A DNA stretch of 64,000 nt from Kiritimatiellia bacterium. GTDB taxonomy: Bacteria; Verrucomicrobiota; Kiritimatiellia; RFP12; UBA1067. Both the position numbers and the translations under genes were made by a program. The first letter of the stretch is position 1, and every line of letters starts with the position of its first letter. Of this stretch, positions 18,318-26,877 are shown in pieces. A model generated the notes under the pieces. It was not told the origin of the DNA. It did not search any database and saw nothing but the letters and a program-made list of their open reading frames with translations. The DNA lies in contig JAFTCL010000020.1 of the NCBI GenBank assembly GCA_017454745.1, positions 1-64,000 of the forward strand. The letters run 5' to 3'.

Positions 18318-18490
18318 GTGACGAGAAATTAGTGGTTAGGGATTAGGGGGAGGGCCGCGCTCCGTCGCGGCCGCCAGTGGTTAGTGATTGGGGATTAGTG
18401 GCTAGCAGCTTGTTGCTAGTCGATTGTCGTATGTCGTCTGTCGCTAATTACAACTGTCTAACTGTCCAACCGTCAAACGGTCCAACCGTC
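18318..18490. repeat. Intergenic heptameric element, copy B, with a hairpin insertion
   Basis: Matches the reverse complement of 9871-9986. Seven-base units (GTGGTTA, GTGATTG, GGGATTA, GTGGCTA, GCAGCTT, GTTGCTA, GTCGATT, GTCGTAT, GTCGTCT, GTCGCTA) run in register from 18377. Relative to copy A there is an extra 45 bp at 18339-18383, bounded by the 9-bp direct repeat AGTGGTTAG (18331-18339 and 18376-18384). The insert contains the perfect hairpin GGCCGCG/CGCGGCC (18353-18359 and 18366-18372, 6-base loop), like a REP-type palindrome. Confidence 0.75.
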
Positions 18491-18500
18491 TTTTGCGTTC

Positions 18501-18530
18501 TTGACTTTTTAAAAACATATAGTTTATATT
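18501..18530 (+). promoter_or_regulatory. Predicted sigma-70-type promoter of the chimeric GH78 gene
   Basis: TTGACT at 18501-18506 and TATATT at 18525-18530 are spaced 18 bases apart in an AT-rich stretch directly downstream of repeat copy B. Transcription would start near 18537, about 40 bases before the GTG start. No regulator site is evident by eye. Confidence 0.55.
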
Positions 18531-18575
18531 ATTCTTGTATTTGGTGATTATTCATCTTTTGCGGAGAATTTTTTT

Positions 18576-21500
18576 GTGATGAAACGGGTGCGGTGTGAAT
18601 TAATCTTTTGGTCGGCCGCCATTGCGATGACGGCGTTTGGCGGGCTTAGGGAGGACTTTACCCGGATTCCCCCGACTGTCGGTGTGCGAGCCGCGGAACG
18701 GGTGCGTGCCGTCCATGCGGCACGGTGCGCGGTTCTCATTCCCGAAGGGCTTTCCGCGCTTAAGCCGTATGCGGGAAGCGAGTCGTTGACCGGGGTTTCG
18801 CTCGCAGAGATGCCGCCGATCGATGCCGGTGCCTTTGCGGTTGCGCAGACGGAACGGAACGGGTTCCGGGTATTCGCGTTCTCGGAACGCAGCGGCCGTT
18901 ACGACCGTGAGCTCGTCGTCAAACCGGGTGAAGGGCTTGCCGCCGACGATGCGGAGGTGTGGGATCCGCAGCAGGGGATATTCGAGAAGCCGTTTGCGGA
19001 TAAAGGGAACATCCGGCTGACGTTCGCGCCGAATGAGACTTTGTTCTTGGTGTGGCCGCCGGAGCCAAGACCGGTTTTGCCGCCGCGTATGGAGGAGATA
19101 GTCGGACCTGAGATCCCGATCCGCGTTTCGGTGCGCGAGACGACACCAGTTGACGGCGGGGCAGCGCTTGAGGGCGCGGCGTGGATCTGGCATCCGGGCG
19201 CGAAGACGGCTAAAGGATTCGCCACCTTGCGCACGGTGTTCGATCTGCCGAACGGCATGCAACTTGATTCGGCGGTTCTCACTTTTTCGTGCGATAACGG
19301 TGCAGTCGTGCGGTTGAACGGAAAGGAAATCGCAAAGCAAAGCAACCAATCCGCCTCTTGGCAGAGGCTTTCGGTACAGAAAGATGTGCGCGAATCGCTG
19401 AAATCCGGCAGGAATGTGTTGGAGGCGGTCGGTGAGAATATCATTGAAGGCGATGCCGGTCTGATTGCTTCGCTTGATATGGTGGTGGACGGGAAACCGA
19501 TGCGAGTTTTCACCAACGATTCTACATGGGAGGCCTCACTTGACGGCCAAACTTTTGTTAAGGCATGGGCCGCCGGCAAGTATGGTGACCGCCCGTGGTT
19601 GCGTTTTGACGAAACTGGATACGCGCGCCAGGCTCCGCTGACGGCGCGGAAGGAGACGGTGATCGCCTTTTCGCTTGGAACGGTAAAACCAGCTGGACGA
19701 CTCTTTTTTGTTTGCGACGCAATCGAAGGAGACCGATACGCCTTGTTGGAGATGAACGGTTCGTTTATCGGAGGTTTCGCCTCGAAGCCGTATCGCATGG
19801 ATCTGACGCCATTCGTCAAGGAAAGCTGGAACACATTGCGGATCCCTTCGGTGAAGATTTTGCGTCCGCGTCTTGTGCAGACTGCGCCCGCAAAAGGGCC
19901 GTATGATCTGCGGTGCGAATACCAGACGGAACCGCTCGGCGTGGTGAAGCCGAGGTTTTTCTGGAAGTACGCGGGGGCGAAGCCGGAGAAGTTCACGCTG
20001 ACGGTCGCGCCTGTTTCACATCCGGAGATTTCATCGATCCGCACCGGGTTCTGCGAGACGAAAGAGCATCTCTATGTCGAACCTAAATGGCTGATGGACC
20101 TTGTGCCTTTCGCGCGCTACTGGTGGCGTGTCGATGGCGGCGGTGCGTCGGCGGAGGGTACGTTCGTCACCGGCATCGAGAAGTGGCGAATGCCCTTCTT
20201 TCGTCCCGGCTGGGATCACGATCCGCTTGAGTACTGGGTGGCGCGCAAGCGGGTGGAGCTGCACGGCGCGAAGAGCGTGATCCTCTCGCTCGCAACGCTC
20301 GGCAGCCATCGGCTCTATGTGAACGGCAAGGCGGCGAGCGAGGGTTTCGGACCGAACCGCAGCCACATCGAGGACGGCATCTTGCTCGCCACGACCTACG
20401 AAATCACACCGCTCGTGATGGACGGCGAGAACGAGATACTCATCTATGTTAATGACAACTGGGCGGGAACACGGTTGTGCAAGGAAAAGCGCTCGTGCTT
20501 GAGCGTGGACGGTTGTGCCGTGACGGAGAAAGGTGTCGTGGCGATCGACTCGTCTGAACCGTGGACTGTGGCGAAATCCCGTGACCGCTCGTATGGCCCG
20601 ATTGGCGCGAACTGTAACGGAAGAAGTCGCGGCATCGAACGTCTGTGCGACATGGAAGAGTTTACTGACACGCAGGATGGCGTGCTGCGCGAAGGGCCGG
20701 CGTTCAACGTGATATGCGATGTTTCCGACCGCGATTGGTGCATCCGCGAGCTGCGCCCCGTGTCGATCGTGCAGGACGGCGACGCGTGGAAAATCGACAT
20801 GGGCGAAGAGTTCACGGGCTTCATGCGCCTCAAGCTGAAGGGCCAGGTCGGGACGACAGCGCGGATGACGGTATCCGATACGTTTGTGGACCGTTGTACC
20901 TTCGGGCAGATTTCGGAATTCCGCTTCTGCGGTGGCGGTGGCGTGTTCGAGAACCGCCTAAACTGGCAGGCGGGGCGGTTTTTATATCTCACGGGGTGCG
21001 AGAGACCTAAGGCGGACGACATGACGGGTATTGTGCTTTCAAGCGTTGGGCGGCGTGACGGCGATTTCCGCGGCGACCACGACCTTGAGACAATCCGCGA
21101 TCTTGACAACAACACTATGACTGCCACCACGCAGTTGGGCGTGACGGTGGATTGCCCACACCGAGAACGCCTAGGTTACGGCGAAGCAAGCCTTTCCGCG
21201 ATGTGGGGCAATATGTCGTTTTTCGACAGCGCGGCTTACTTCTATGCGTACATCCTCAAATGGGCGAGCAGCCAGGAACCTAGCGGGCGCATCCCGCACA
21301 CTTCGCCGGACGGTTATGGTTGGGGCGGCACATTCTGGAGTTGTTTCCCAGTGTATTCGCTTTGGGAGTTTAGCCGTTTCTATCCAGATAATCGACTTTT
21401 CGCGACCATGCGGCCGGTGGTGGACAAGTGGTTGGATTATCTCCATTCGCATGTAAAGGACGGTATTCTTGAGCAGTACGAACCGAAACGCGGCGACTGT

Positions 21501-22319
21501 TTGGGCGACTGGCTCTATCCTGAAATCCACTTTACCAAAGGCACGTCCGGCGATTGGGGGCATACCGTCGAAGGAATGTTCTTTAACAACTGCTCCTACG
21601 CCTGGGCGATTCTTCGCGCACTTGAGATCGATGGCCTGGTAACCGATCCCGCGCGTCGCGAGGAACTGAAACGCCGTCATGCCGCCTTGGTGGCAGCCAT
21701 CGACCATGAATGGTATAAGAACGGCATCTATGTCTCCGAGGATGCCCGCTACCAATCCATAGCGATTCTTAGCGGCGCGGCCGAGGCGGGCGGACACGCC
21801 GCCGCGACTGAGAAGGCAATGCTGGATATCGTTGAGCGCAAGGGTTATGTCGATGGCGGCAGTCCCAGCTACACCGTTATCCTTCGCGCCCTTTGCCAAA
21901 GCACGTGTGGGCGTGAGCTTGTGTTGCGTACCTTCCGCCGCCATAAAGCGCCCGGTTTTCTCTACTTCGCGGATGAGGGTTACAATACGATTCCTGAAGA
22001 TTGGTGGTACGGGCACGATTCGCGGGGCAGCATGATTCACACCTGTTACACCGGTCCCGCCGGGGCGTTAATGCACGGGTTCGCGGGCTTTGAGGTGAAA
22101 GGGAACGAAATCACCGTCGCGCCCTTCCTCTCCGATGCGCTGCCCAACTTCTCTGCGCACACCGAGACTCTTTACGGGACACTTGCAGTGAAGGTTGAGG
22201 CACGAGGCGACCGGCGGATCGTCTGGGTGACTTTTCCGAACGGATGCCAAGGCCGCCTTGCCGCGAATGGGGATATTCCGCTTCGCCCGGGTTTAAACCG
22301 TTTCGAATTAAATCGTTGA
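18576..22319 (+). CDS. Chimeric GH78 alpha-L-rhamnosidase-like protein with GH106-like accessory modules
   Basis: Predicted secreted rhamnosidase of 1247 residues. Residues about 40-430 match the C-terminal half of the GH106-like proteins encoded downstream: an AEVWDPQQG..FLVWP tail, a GAAWIWHP module, and a domain ending GGFASKPYRMDLT. The GH106-like catalytic barrel is absent. From about 430 it becomes a GH78 enzyme, with the Bac_rhamnosid N domain and catalytic (alpha/alpha)6 barrel; DCPHRE begins at Asp859, where GH78 active-site acids lie. An N-terminal hydrophobic segment suggests export. GGAG lies 9 bases before the GTG; the adjacent ATG at 18579 is an alternative start. Rhamnose specificity is the family norm but not proven here. 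Confidence 0.8.
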   Translation: MMKRVRCELIFWSAAIAMTAFGGLREDFTRIPPTVGVRAAERVRAVHAARCAVLIPEGLSALKPYAGSESLTGVSLAEMPPIDAGAFAVAQTERNGFRVFAFSERSGRYDRELVVKPGEGLAADDAEVWDPQQGIFEKPFADKGNIRLTFAPNETLFLVWPPEPRPVLPPRMEEIVGPEIPIRVSVRETTPVDGGAALEGAAWIWHPGAKTAKGFATLRTVFDLPNGMQLDSAVLTFSCDNGAVVRLNGKEIAKQSNQSASWQRLSVQKDVRESLKSGRNVLEAVGENIIEGDAGLIASLDMVVDGKPMRVFTNDSTWEASLDGQTFVKAWAAGKYGDRPWLRFDETGYARQAPLTARKETVIAFSLGTVKPAGRLFFVCDAIEGDRYALLEMNGSFIGGFASKPYRMDLTPFVKESWNTLRIPSVKILRPRLVQTAPAKGPYDLRCEYQTEPLGVVKPRFFWKYAGAKPEKFTLTVAPVSHPEISSIRTGFCETKEHLYVEPKWLMDLVPFARYWWRVDGGGASAEGTFVTGIEKWRMPFFRPGWDHDPLEYWVARKRVELHGAKSVILSLATLGSHRLYVNGKAASEGFGPNRSHIEDGILLATTYEITPLVMDGENEILIYVNDNWAGTRLCKEKRSCLSVDGCAVTEKGVVAIDSSEPWTVAKSRDRSYGPIGANCNGRSRGIERLCDMEEFTDTQDGVLREGPAFNVICDVSDRDWCIRELRPVSIVQDGDAWKIDMGEEFTGFMRLKLKGQVGTTARMTVSDTFVDRCTFGQISEFRFCGGGGVFENRLNWQAGRFLYLTGCERPKADDMTGIVLSSVGRRDGDFRGDHDLETIRDLDNNTMTATTQLGVTVDCPHRERLGYGEASLSAMWGNMSFFDSAAYFYAYILKWASSQEPSGRIPHTSPDGYGWGGTFWSCFPVYSLWEFSRFYPDNRLFATMRPVVDKWLDYLHSHVKDGILEQYEPKRGDCLGDWLYPEIHFTKGTSGDWGHTVEGMFFNNCSYAWAILRALEIDGLVTDPARREELKRRHAALVAAIDHEWYKNGIYVSEDARYQSIAILSGAAEAGGHAAATEKAMLDIVERKGYVDGGSPSYTVILRALCQSTCGRELVLRTFRRHKAPGFLYFADEGYNTIPEDWWYGHDSRGSMIHTCYTGPAGALMHGFAGFEVKGNEITVAPFLSDALPNFSAHTETLYGTLAVKVEARGDRRIVWVTFPNGCQGRLAANGDIPLRPGLNRFELNR

Positions 22320-22360
22320 TTCGCCATAAGACCATTTGGCAGTATAAAAAGAGGTGCATG

Positions 22361-23275
22361 ATGTTGACGGGTCGGAACAAATGGACATCATTTTATCGGC
22401 CGCCGGATGGCGATTCGCATATCTGGGGTTTATCGGTTGTGGACGCGGGCTTTACGGTCATCGCGCCCGGACAGGATTATCCGCCAATGCACCATCCAAA
22501 CGATTACCTCTTCTCTTGGGAGCGGGGCCGCTGTTTTTCGGAGTACCAGTTCGTGGCTATTTTGGAGGGGAGAGGTCAACTGGAGACCGCTTCGGGCGGG
22601 ATGCGCGAAGTTCAAGCTGGCGATCTTTTCATTTTGGCGCCGAACGAGTGGCACCGTTACCGTCCCGATCCGGAAACGGGTTGGAAGGAGATGTGGATCG
22701 GCTTCAAGGGCGATTACGCGAACCGCCTCATGACCGCCTTTTTCCCGCTTCGCGAACCGGTTTTGCGACAAGCCGCGACACTGTCGGTTCAAAAAATCCT
22801 TTTTTCCGGAGTGACGCTATACGGTAAGGAAGATTTGACCACCACACCGTTTTTGGCCGCCAAGCTTATCGATTTAATCGCCCATCTTGCCGCATTTATC
22901 CGCGAGGCCGGATATACCGTAGAACGACGCGAACGCCAACAGCGGATCGCAAAACTCAGGAGTTGGATTGCAGAACACGCTTTCGGTCCGATTGCCACTT
23001 CCGATCTCGTCCGTGTCGCCGGGATGAGCGATTCCGTTTTGCGCACGGCCTTTAAGGAAGAGCTTGGTTGTACCCTGCATACCTACATCATGCGGGTTCG
23101 CTTGAGTTTTGCGCAAATGCTGTTGCGCCAAACCGATTACACAGTTTCCGAGATCGCGGAGCGCACGGGATTCACTTCCGGTTCCTACTTCACCCGCTTT
23201 TTCGTCAAACGGGTGGGAATGTCTCCCGGACAGTGGCGGAAATCATGTTTGGGGGATGAAAAAGTGAAAAATTAA
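22361..23275 (+). CDS. AraC family transcriptional regulator
   Basis: 304-residue regulator with an N-terminal cupin-like sensor domain (GRGQLETASG..REVQAGDLFILAPNEWHRYRPD) and a C-terminal double helix-turn-helix (ATSDLVRVAGMSDSVLRTAFKEELG, then VSEIAERTGFTSGSYFTRFFVKRVGMSPGQWRK). Such proteins often sense sugars or their metabolites and activate neighbouring hydrolase genes. The start at 22361 has GAGG 6 bases upstream; two adjacent ATGs make 22358 possible. It lies between two GH78 genes, so it probably controls the rhamnose-polysaccharide locus (inference). Confidence 0.88.
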   Translation: MLTGRNKWTSFYRPPDGDSHIWGLSVVDAGFTVIAPGQDYPPMHHPNDYLFSWERGRCFSEYQFVAILEGRGQLETASGGMREVQAGDLFILAPNEWHRYRPDPETGWKEMWIGFKGDYANRLMTAFFPLREPVLRQAATLSVQKILFSGVTLYGKEDLTTTPFLAAKLIDLIAHLAAFIREAGYTVERRERQQRIAKLRSWIAEHAFGPIATSDLVRVAGMSDSVLRTAFKEELGCTLHTYIMRVRLSFAQMLLRQTDYTVSEIAERTGFTSGSYFTRFFVKRVGMSPGQWRKSCLGDEKVKN

Positions 23276-23309
23276 ACTTGAAAAGTGCATATACATTGGG
23301 TTGACGGTT

Positions 23310-23318
23310 TGTTATAAT
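23310..23318 (+). promoter_or_regulatory. Extended -10 promoter element
   Basis: TG-T-TATAAT is an exact extended -10 (TGn followed by perfect TATAAT at 23313-23318). No good -35 lies at the right distance, which is normal for extended -10 promoters. Transcription would start near 23325, giving a leader of about 30 bases before the ATG at 23357 of the exported F5/8-LamG protein. Confidence 0.55.
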
Positions 23319-23356
23319 AGAGATGTATGTTTGAACTGGCCCTATGGAGGTTTGTA

Positions 23357-26300
23357 ATGAAAAAAAAACGTATATCTTATTTTATGGTTGCATGTCTGAT
23401 GGTCTCCGTCGTCTGGACGACGGTTAGGGCGGATTCGCTGATCACGCCGGTCGCGGCGACGGCGGAGAGTTATTTCCGCGCTGGTGTAAATGACAAGCGG
23501 GCTCCAGTTTGCACGATCAACAGTTCCTATATGTCGCCGCTTCCGGTGACGGCGTCGAGTGCCGCATCCACGCAATATATGCATGGCATGTGGCTGAGCA
23601 ACGGGACTAAGGCGACCTGGATCACCTTCGACCTCGGCTGCGAGATGACCGTGACGGGAATGCATGTGTGGAACTGCAACGAGGTGAATTACTCCAGACG
23701 GGGGATCAAGACCTGCGACCTTTATAAGGGAACCTACCTGCTCTCGTCGGGGATGCCGTATTCGTATGGCGGCGCGGCGTGGGGAACCTTTGTCGAGAGT
23801 CTGACCTTCGCGTGTGCACCGGGGGCGGAACCGTATTACGGCGAGGATATCTGGTTCACCGAACCCGTCACCACCCGCTATCTCCAGCTGCTGGTCACTG
23901 ACAATTACGGTATCGACAATTATACCGGCTTGAGCGAAGTCCGCTTCTATTCCCGAACCTCACAGCGTTGGTCAGTCACGGGCGAGAGCGCGATAACGTT
24001 CGCGGTCCGCTCGGATGACCTGCTCCAGACGGCGGTCGTCTCGACGGTTGACGAGCTCTCGGTGAATAACACGGAAAACGACAAATACTCCAAAGGGACG
24101 CTGGCTTCATTGACGGACGGGACGTTCGGTTCCGCCGGGCATGTCGACGGCCTGTGCATCGCGGGCGGTCAGGTGACATACAATCTGGATACGGATAACA
24201 TGCCGACCGGCTATGACATCTCCGAGGTGGATGTCTACACCGGATGGGGGGGGGACCGGGCGAATGCCTCTTTCGCCCTGCTCTACCGGCGGGTTGGGGA
24301 ATCGACCTTTGAGACGGTGGGTGCGGCGCACTATGCCTGCACGATCACGTCGGGGAACCGGGGTGTCCGTGTCCGGATGATGAATCTCGGATTGAAAGGC
24401 GTAGATGCGCTCCGGTTCGATTTCGGGCCGGGCGACTGGCAGCAGAACAACGGCGTGGGCTACAAGGAGATCGATGTCTATCAGGAGATCGGGAGGCCGA
24501 TTTCGCCGGTCAACGCGACGGCTCAGAGCTGGTATACGCCGGATGACCGCGCGCCGATCCATACGGTGGATGGGTCTAACATCGCACCCAGCCGCGAACC
24601 GGAGTCGGTCGGGGTTGTCGCGGGGACCGCGACTCGGAGCAGTGTTTGGTTGAGCGACGGAACGGTCGAAACGTGGATCGCGTTCGACCTCGGTGTGGAG
24701 CGGACCGTCAAAGGGTTCCACCTCTGGAACTACAACGAGTATGCGGCCAACAAGTCATGGACCGGGCGGGGCATCCAGACGGCGGGCGTGTATGTGGGCG
24801 AGACGATGCCGGAGAACCACGGCGCCTACACGGATGCCGGGGCGGCGTGGGGGACGCTGGTTCAGGAGATGACGTTCACGATCGCGCCGGGGAATGGATC
24901 GTATGTCGGCGAGGATTACCTCTTCGACACGCCGGTCCGCGGCCGTTATTTCCAGTTTGTCGTGACCTCGAATTATGGGCTTGACGCCTATACCGGCATC
25001 TCGGAGATTGTCTTCTACGAAGAGGTGGGCGAGATGGAGGTGACGTACCGCGATTCCGGGTTGAGGACCATCCCCGACGTTCCCACAACGGATGTGGTGG
25101 TCACCGAGGGGACGGGCAATGTCGCGCCGGTTACGGTCGCGGAATCCCTGACGCGCATCCACACCCTGCGGAGTGAGGTGTATGACGATATGCTGCAACT
25201 TCAGCTGGACGGGAAAACCCTTGCGGTGACGTCGATTGAACTTCCCTCGGGAACCTCGGGGCTGGAGATTCTCCCCGGCGGAACGCTGGCCTGCGCGCCG
25301 GGAATGCGGAACTGGCTGAATGTGCGGGGGGATGCGGATCTGATCCTCCATACGGACATCAAGGACGATACGGGCGGTTCCGCCGTGCATGTCGTCAAAA
25401 CGGGCGCGGGAACGTTCACGATCGACGGGACGGCGACATGGAAGGGGAATGTTTTCATGACGGGCGGAAGGTTCCTCCAGCCCGGCGGGACGCTGGAAAC
25501 GTTGGGTGCGACCTTCTCGGATATGGAAGCGGTATTCTCCGGCGGAACCTCGCAGGCGGCAAGCGGTTATGCCTTAAGCAGCGCCTCGATGACGGTCAAC
25601 GGACCCCATACGGCGGATTGGCGGATGGTGCGGACGGATAGTGGCGATTGTTCGCTCTCCGTGCTGGACGGCGGTGTCCTGAAGGTGGGATTTATCGACG
25701 GAGGCAACGTCCGGGACTTCCCGATTACGCTGGATGGCGGCACACTCGGCACGAGCGCATTCGGCACGGCATCACCCTGGATTCCGGCGGTGGGACCGGT
25801 GATCGTGGGCGCGGACGGCGCCGTGTTCGACACGTCGGAGGGCGATGCGACGGTAGAGGCGGAGATTGATGCCGATGCGGTCGTGGTCCGCAAGACCGGC
25901 GCGAACACGCTCACGCTCAAACGGCGTGTCACGGGCGCTACGCAGATGATTGTGGAGGAGGGATCGCTCGCGTTGGCGCTTCCGGAGCCGATTATCCACT
26001 ACGACTTCAATTCCATTTCCGGGACGATGGTTCTCAATCTCGGATCGGGCGGATCGGCGCTGAACGGCGTGATCTCGGGGACGCCGGAGACGGTGGATGG
26101 CGTGAGCGGGAGCGCGCTTCAATTCTCCGCGGAGGATCAGGGCGTGGCCACGGCAAACAGCGTGACGTTGCGCCAGTTCACCTACGCGGCGTGGGTGAAG
26201 TCCGCCGGGGAATACGCCAAGTGCCAGCGCATCATCATCGGCGGCCTGTACTCCCCGAACGCAAGGACGTTCCTCGGCTATCTGGGAACAAACAACAATC

Positions 26301-26848
26301 AGTATTGGGCGTTCGCGCATGACACAAACAACATGAATTCCCAATGGGTCATCCCGGACACCGATAACTGGCACCATCTGGCCGTGACTTACGACGGGGT
26401 AAACCTGACGTTGTATCTCGACGGCGAGGAGATCCAGTCGGAAACGCTCGCGTGCAACAGGATGCCTTCCACCATGAAGATCGGGTTCGGTAACAATGTC
26501 ACGCCGAACGCGGAGTACTGGAACGGCGCGATCGACGAGGCGATGGTCTTTGACCGCGCGATCACGGCGGAAGAGGTCGAGATGGTGATGAACGATTCGT
26601 GGAAGCGGATGGGCGTTCTCAGCCCCGATACGGATCTGGTCATCGCCGAGGGCGCGACGCTGAATTTGAACGGGTCGGATCAGACGGTTGCCACATTAAC
26701 GCTTGGGAGCCGGATGTATAAGTATGGAGAGACCACTTGGGGACCCGTTGGCAGCGGTGCCGAACATGAGACGGATCAGCTGTCGGGACGCGGTATTCTG
26801 CGGGTGAAGGGTCCGCTCGATCCCGGAATGTATTTCATGATTAGATGA
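23357..26848 (+). CDS. Exported multidomain protein with F5/8-type and LamG-like domains
   Basis: 1163 residues, probably surface or extracellular. After a signal peptide there are two discoidin/F5-8-type C-like domains (about residues 28-205 and 385-560), sharing the motifs TWITFDLG.E.TV.G.H.WN, the phrase GAAWGT and RY.Q..VT.NYG.D.YTG.SE. Between them is a similar beta-sandwich. A parallel-beta-helix-like region (GTFTIDGTATWKGNVFMTGG) follows, then a LamG-like jelly roll (IHYDFNS...WHHLAVTYDG..LTLYLDGEEI). No catalytic motif is visible, so carbohydrate binding or adhesion is likelier than hydrolysis. GGAGG lies 6 bases before the chosen ATG; an earlier ATG (23327) lacks this. The rhamnosidase gene follows directly. 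Confidence 0.75.
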   Translation: MKKKRISYFMVACLMVSVVWTTVRADSLITPVAATAESYFRAGVNDKRAPVCTINSSYMSPLPVTASSAASTQYMHGMWLSNGTKATWITFDLGCEMTVTGMHVWNCNEVNYSRRGIKTCDLYKGTYLLSSGMPYSYGGAAWGTFVESLTFACAPGAEPYYGEDIWFTEPVTTRYLQLLVTDNYGIDNYTGLSEVRFYSRTSQRWSVTGESAITFAVRSDDLLQTAVVSTVDELSVNNTENDKYSKGTLASLTDGTFGSAGHVDGLCIAGGQVTYNLDTDNMPTGYDISEVDVYTGWGGDRANASFALLYRRVGESTFETVGAAHYACTITSGNRGVRVRMMNLGLKGVDALRFDFGPGDWQQNNGVGYKEIDVYQEIGRPISPVNATAQSWYTPDDRAPIHTVDGSNIAPSREPESVGVVAGTATRSSVWLSDGTVETWIAFDLGVERTVKGFHLWNYNEYAANKSWTGRGIQTAGVYVGETMPENHGAYTDAGAAWGTLVQEMTFTIAPGNGSYVGEDYLFDTPVRGRYFQFVVTSNYGLDAYTGISEIVFYEEVGEMEVTYRDSGLRTIPDVPTTDVVVTEGTGNVAPVTVAESLTRIHTLRSEVYDDMLQLQLDGKTLAVTSIELPSGTSGLEILPGGTLACAPGMRNWLNVRGDADLILHTDIKDDTGGSAVHVVKTGAGTFTIDGTATWKGNVFMTGGRFLQPGGTLETLGATFSDMEAVFSGGTSQAASGYALSSASMTVNGPHTADWRMVRTDSGDCSLSVLDGGVLKVGFIDGGNVRDFPITLDGGTLGTSAFGTASPWIPAVGPVIVGADGAVFDTSEGDATVEAEIDADAVVVRKTGANTLTLKRRVTGATQMIVEEGSLALALPEPIIHYDFNSISGTMVLNLGSGGSALNGVISGTPETVDGVSGSALQFSAEDQGVATANSVTLRQFTYAAWVKSAGEYAKCQRIIIGGLYSPNARTFLGYLGTNNNQYWAFAHDTNNMNSQWVIPDTDNWHHLAVTYDGVNLTLYLDGEEIQSETLACNRMPSTMKIGFGNNVTPNAEYWNGAIDEAMVFDRAITAEEVEMVMNDSWKRMGVLSPDTDLVIAEGATLNLNGSDQTVATLTLGSRMYKYGETTWGPVGSGAEHETDQLSGRGILRVKGPLDPGMYFMIR

Positions 26849-26877
26849 TACAAGCGGCGGCAGTGCCGGAAGGAACC

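Noticed and set aside
9871..18490. Composite transposon around the efflux operon
   Set aside because: The flanking repeats are noncoding heptamer mosaics; no transposase, integrase or insertion-sequence ends were found.
23278..23318. TTGAAA at 23278 paired with TATAAT at 23313
   Set aside because: The spacing is 29 bases, too long; the TATAAT works better as an extended -10.
23357..23370. Frameshift at the A-run in the first codons of the F5/8-LamG gene
   Set aside because: The frame with nine A residues gives a normal signal peptide and stays open for 1163 codons, so no shift is needed.
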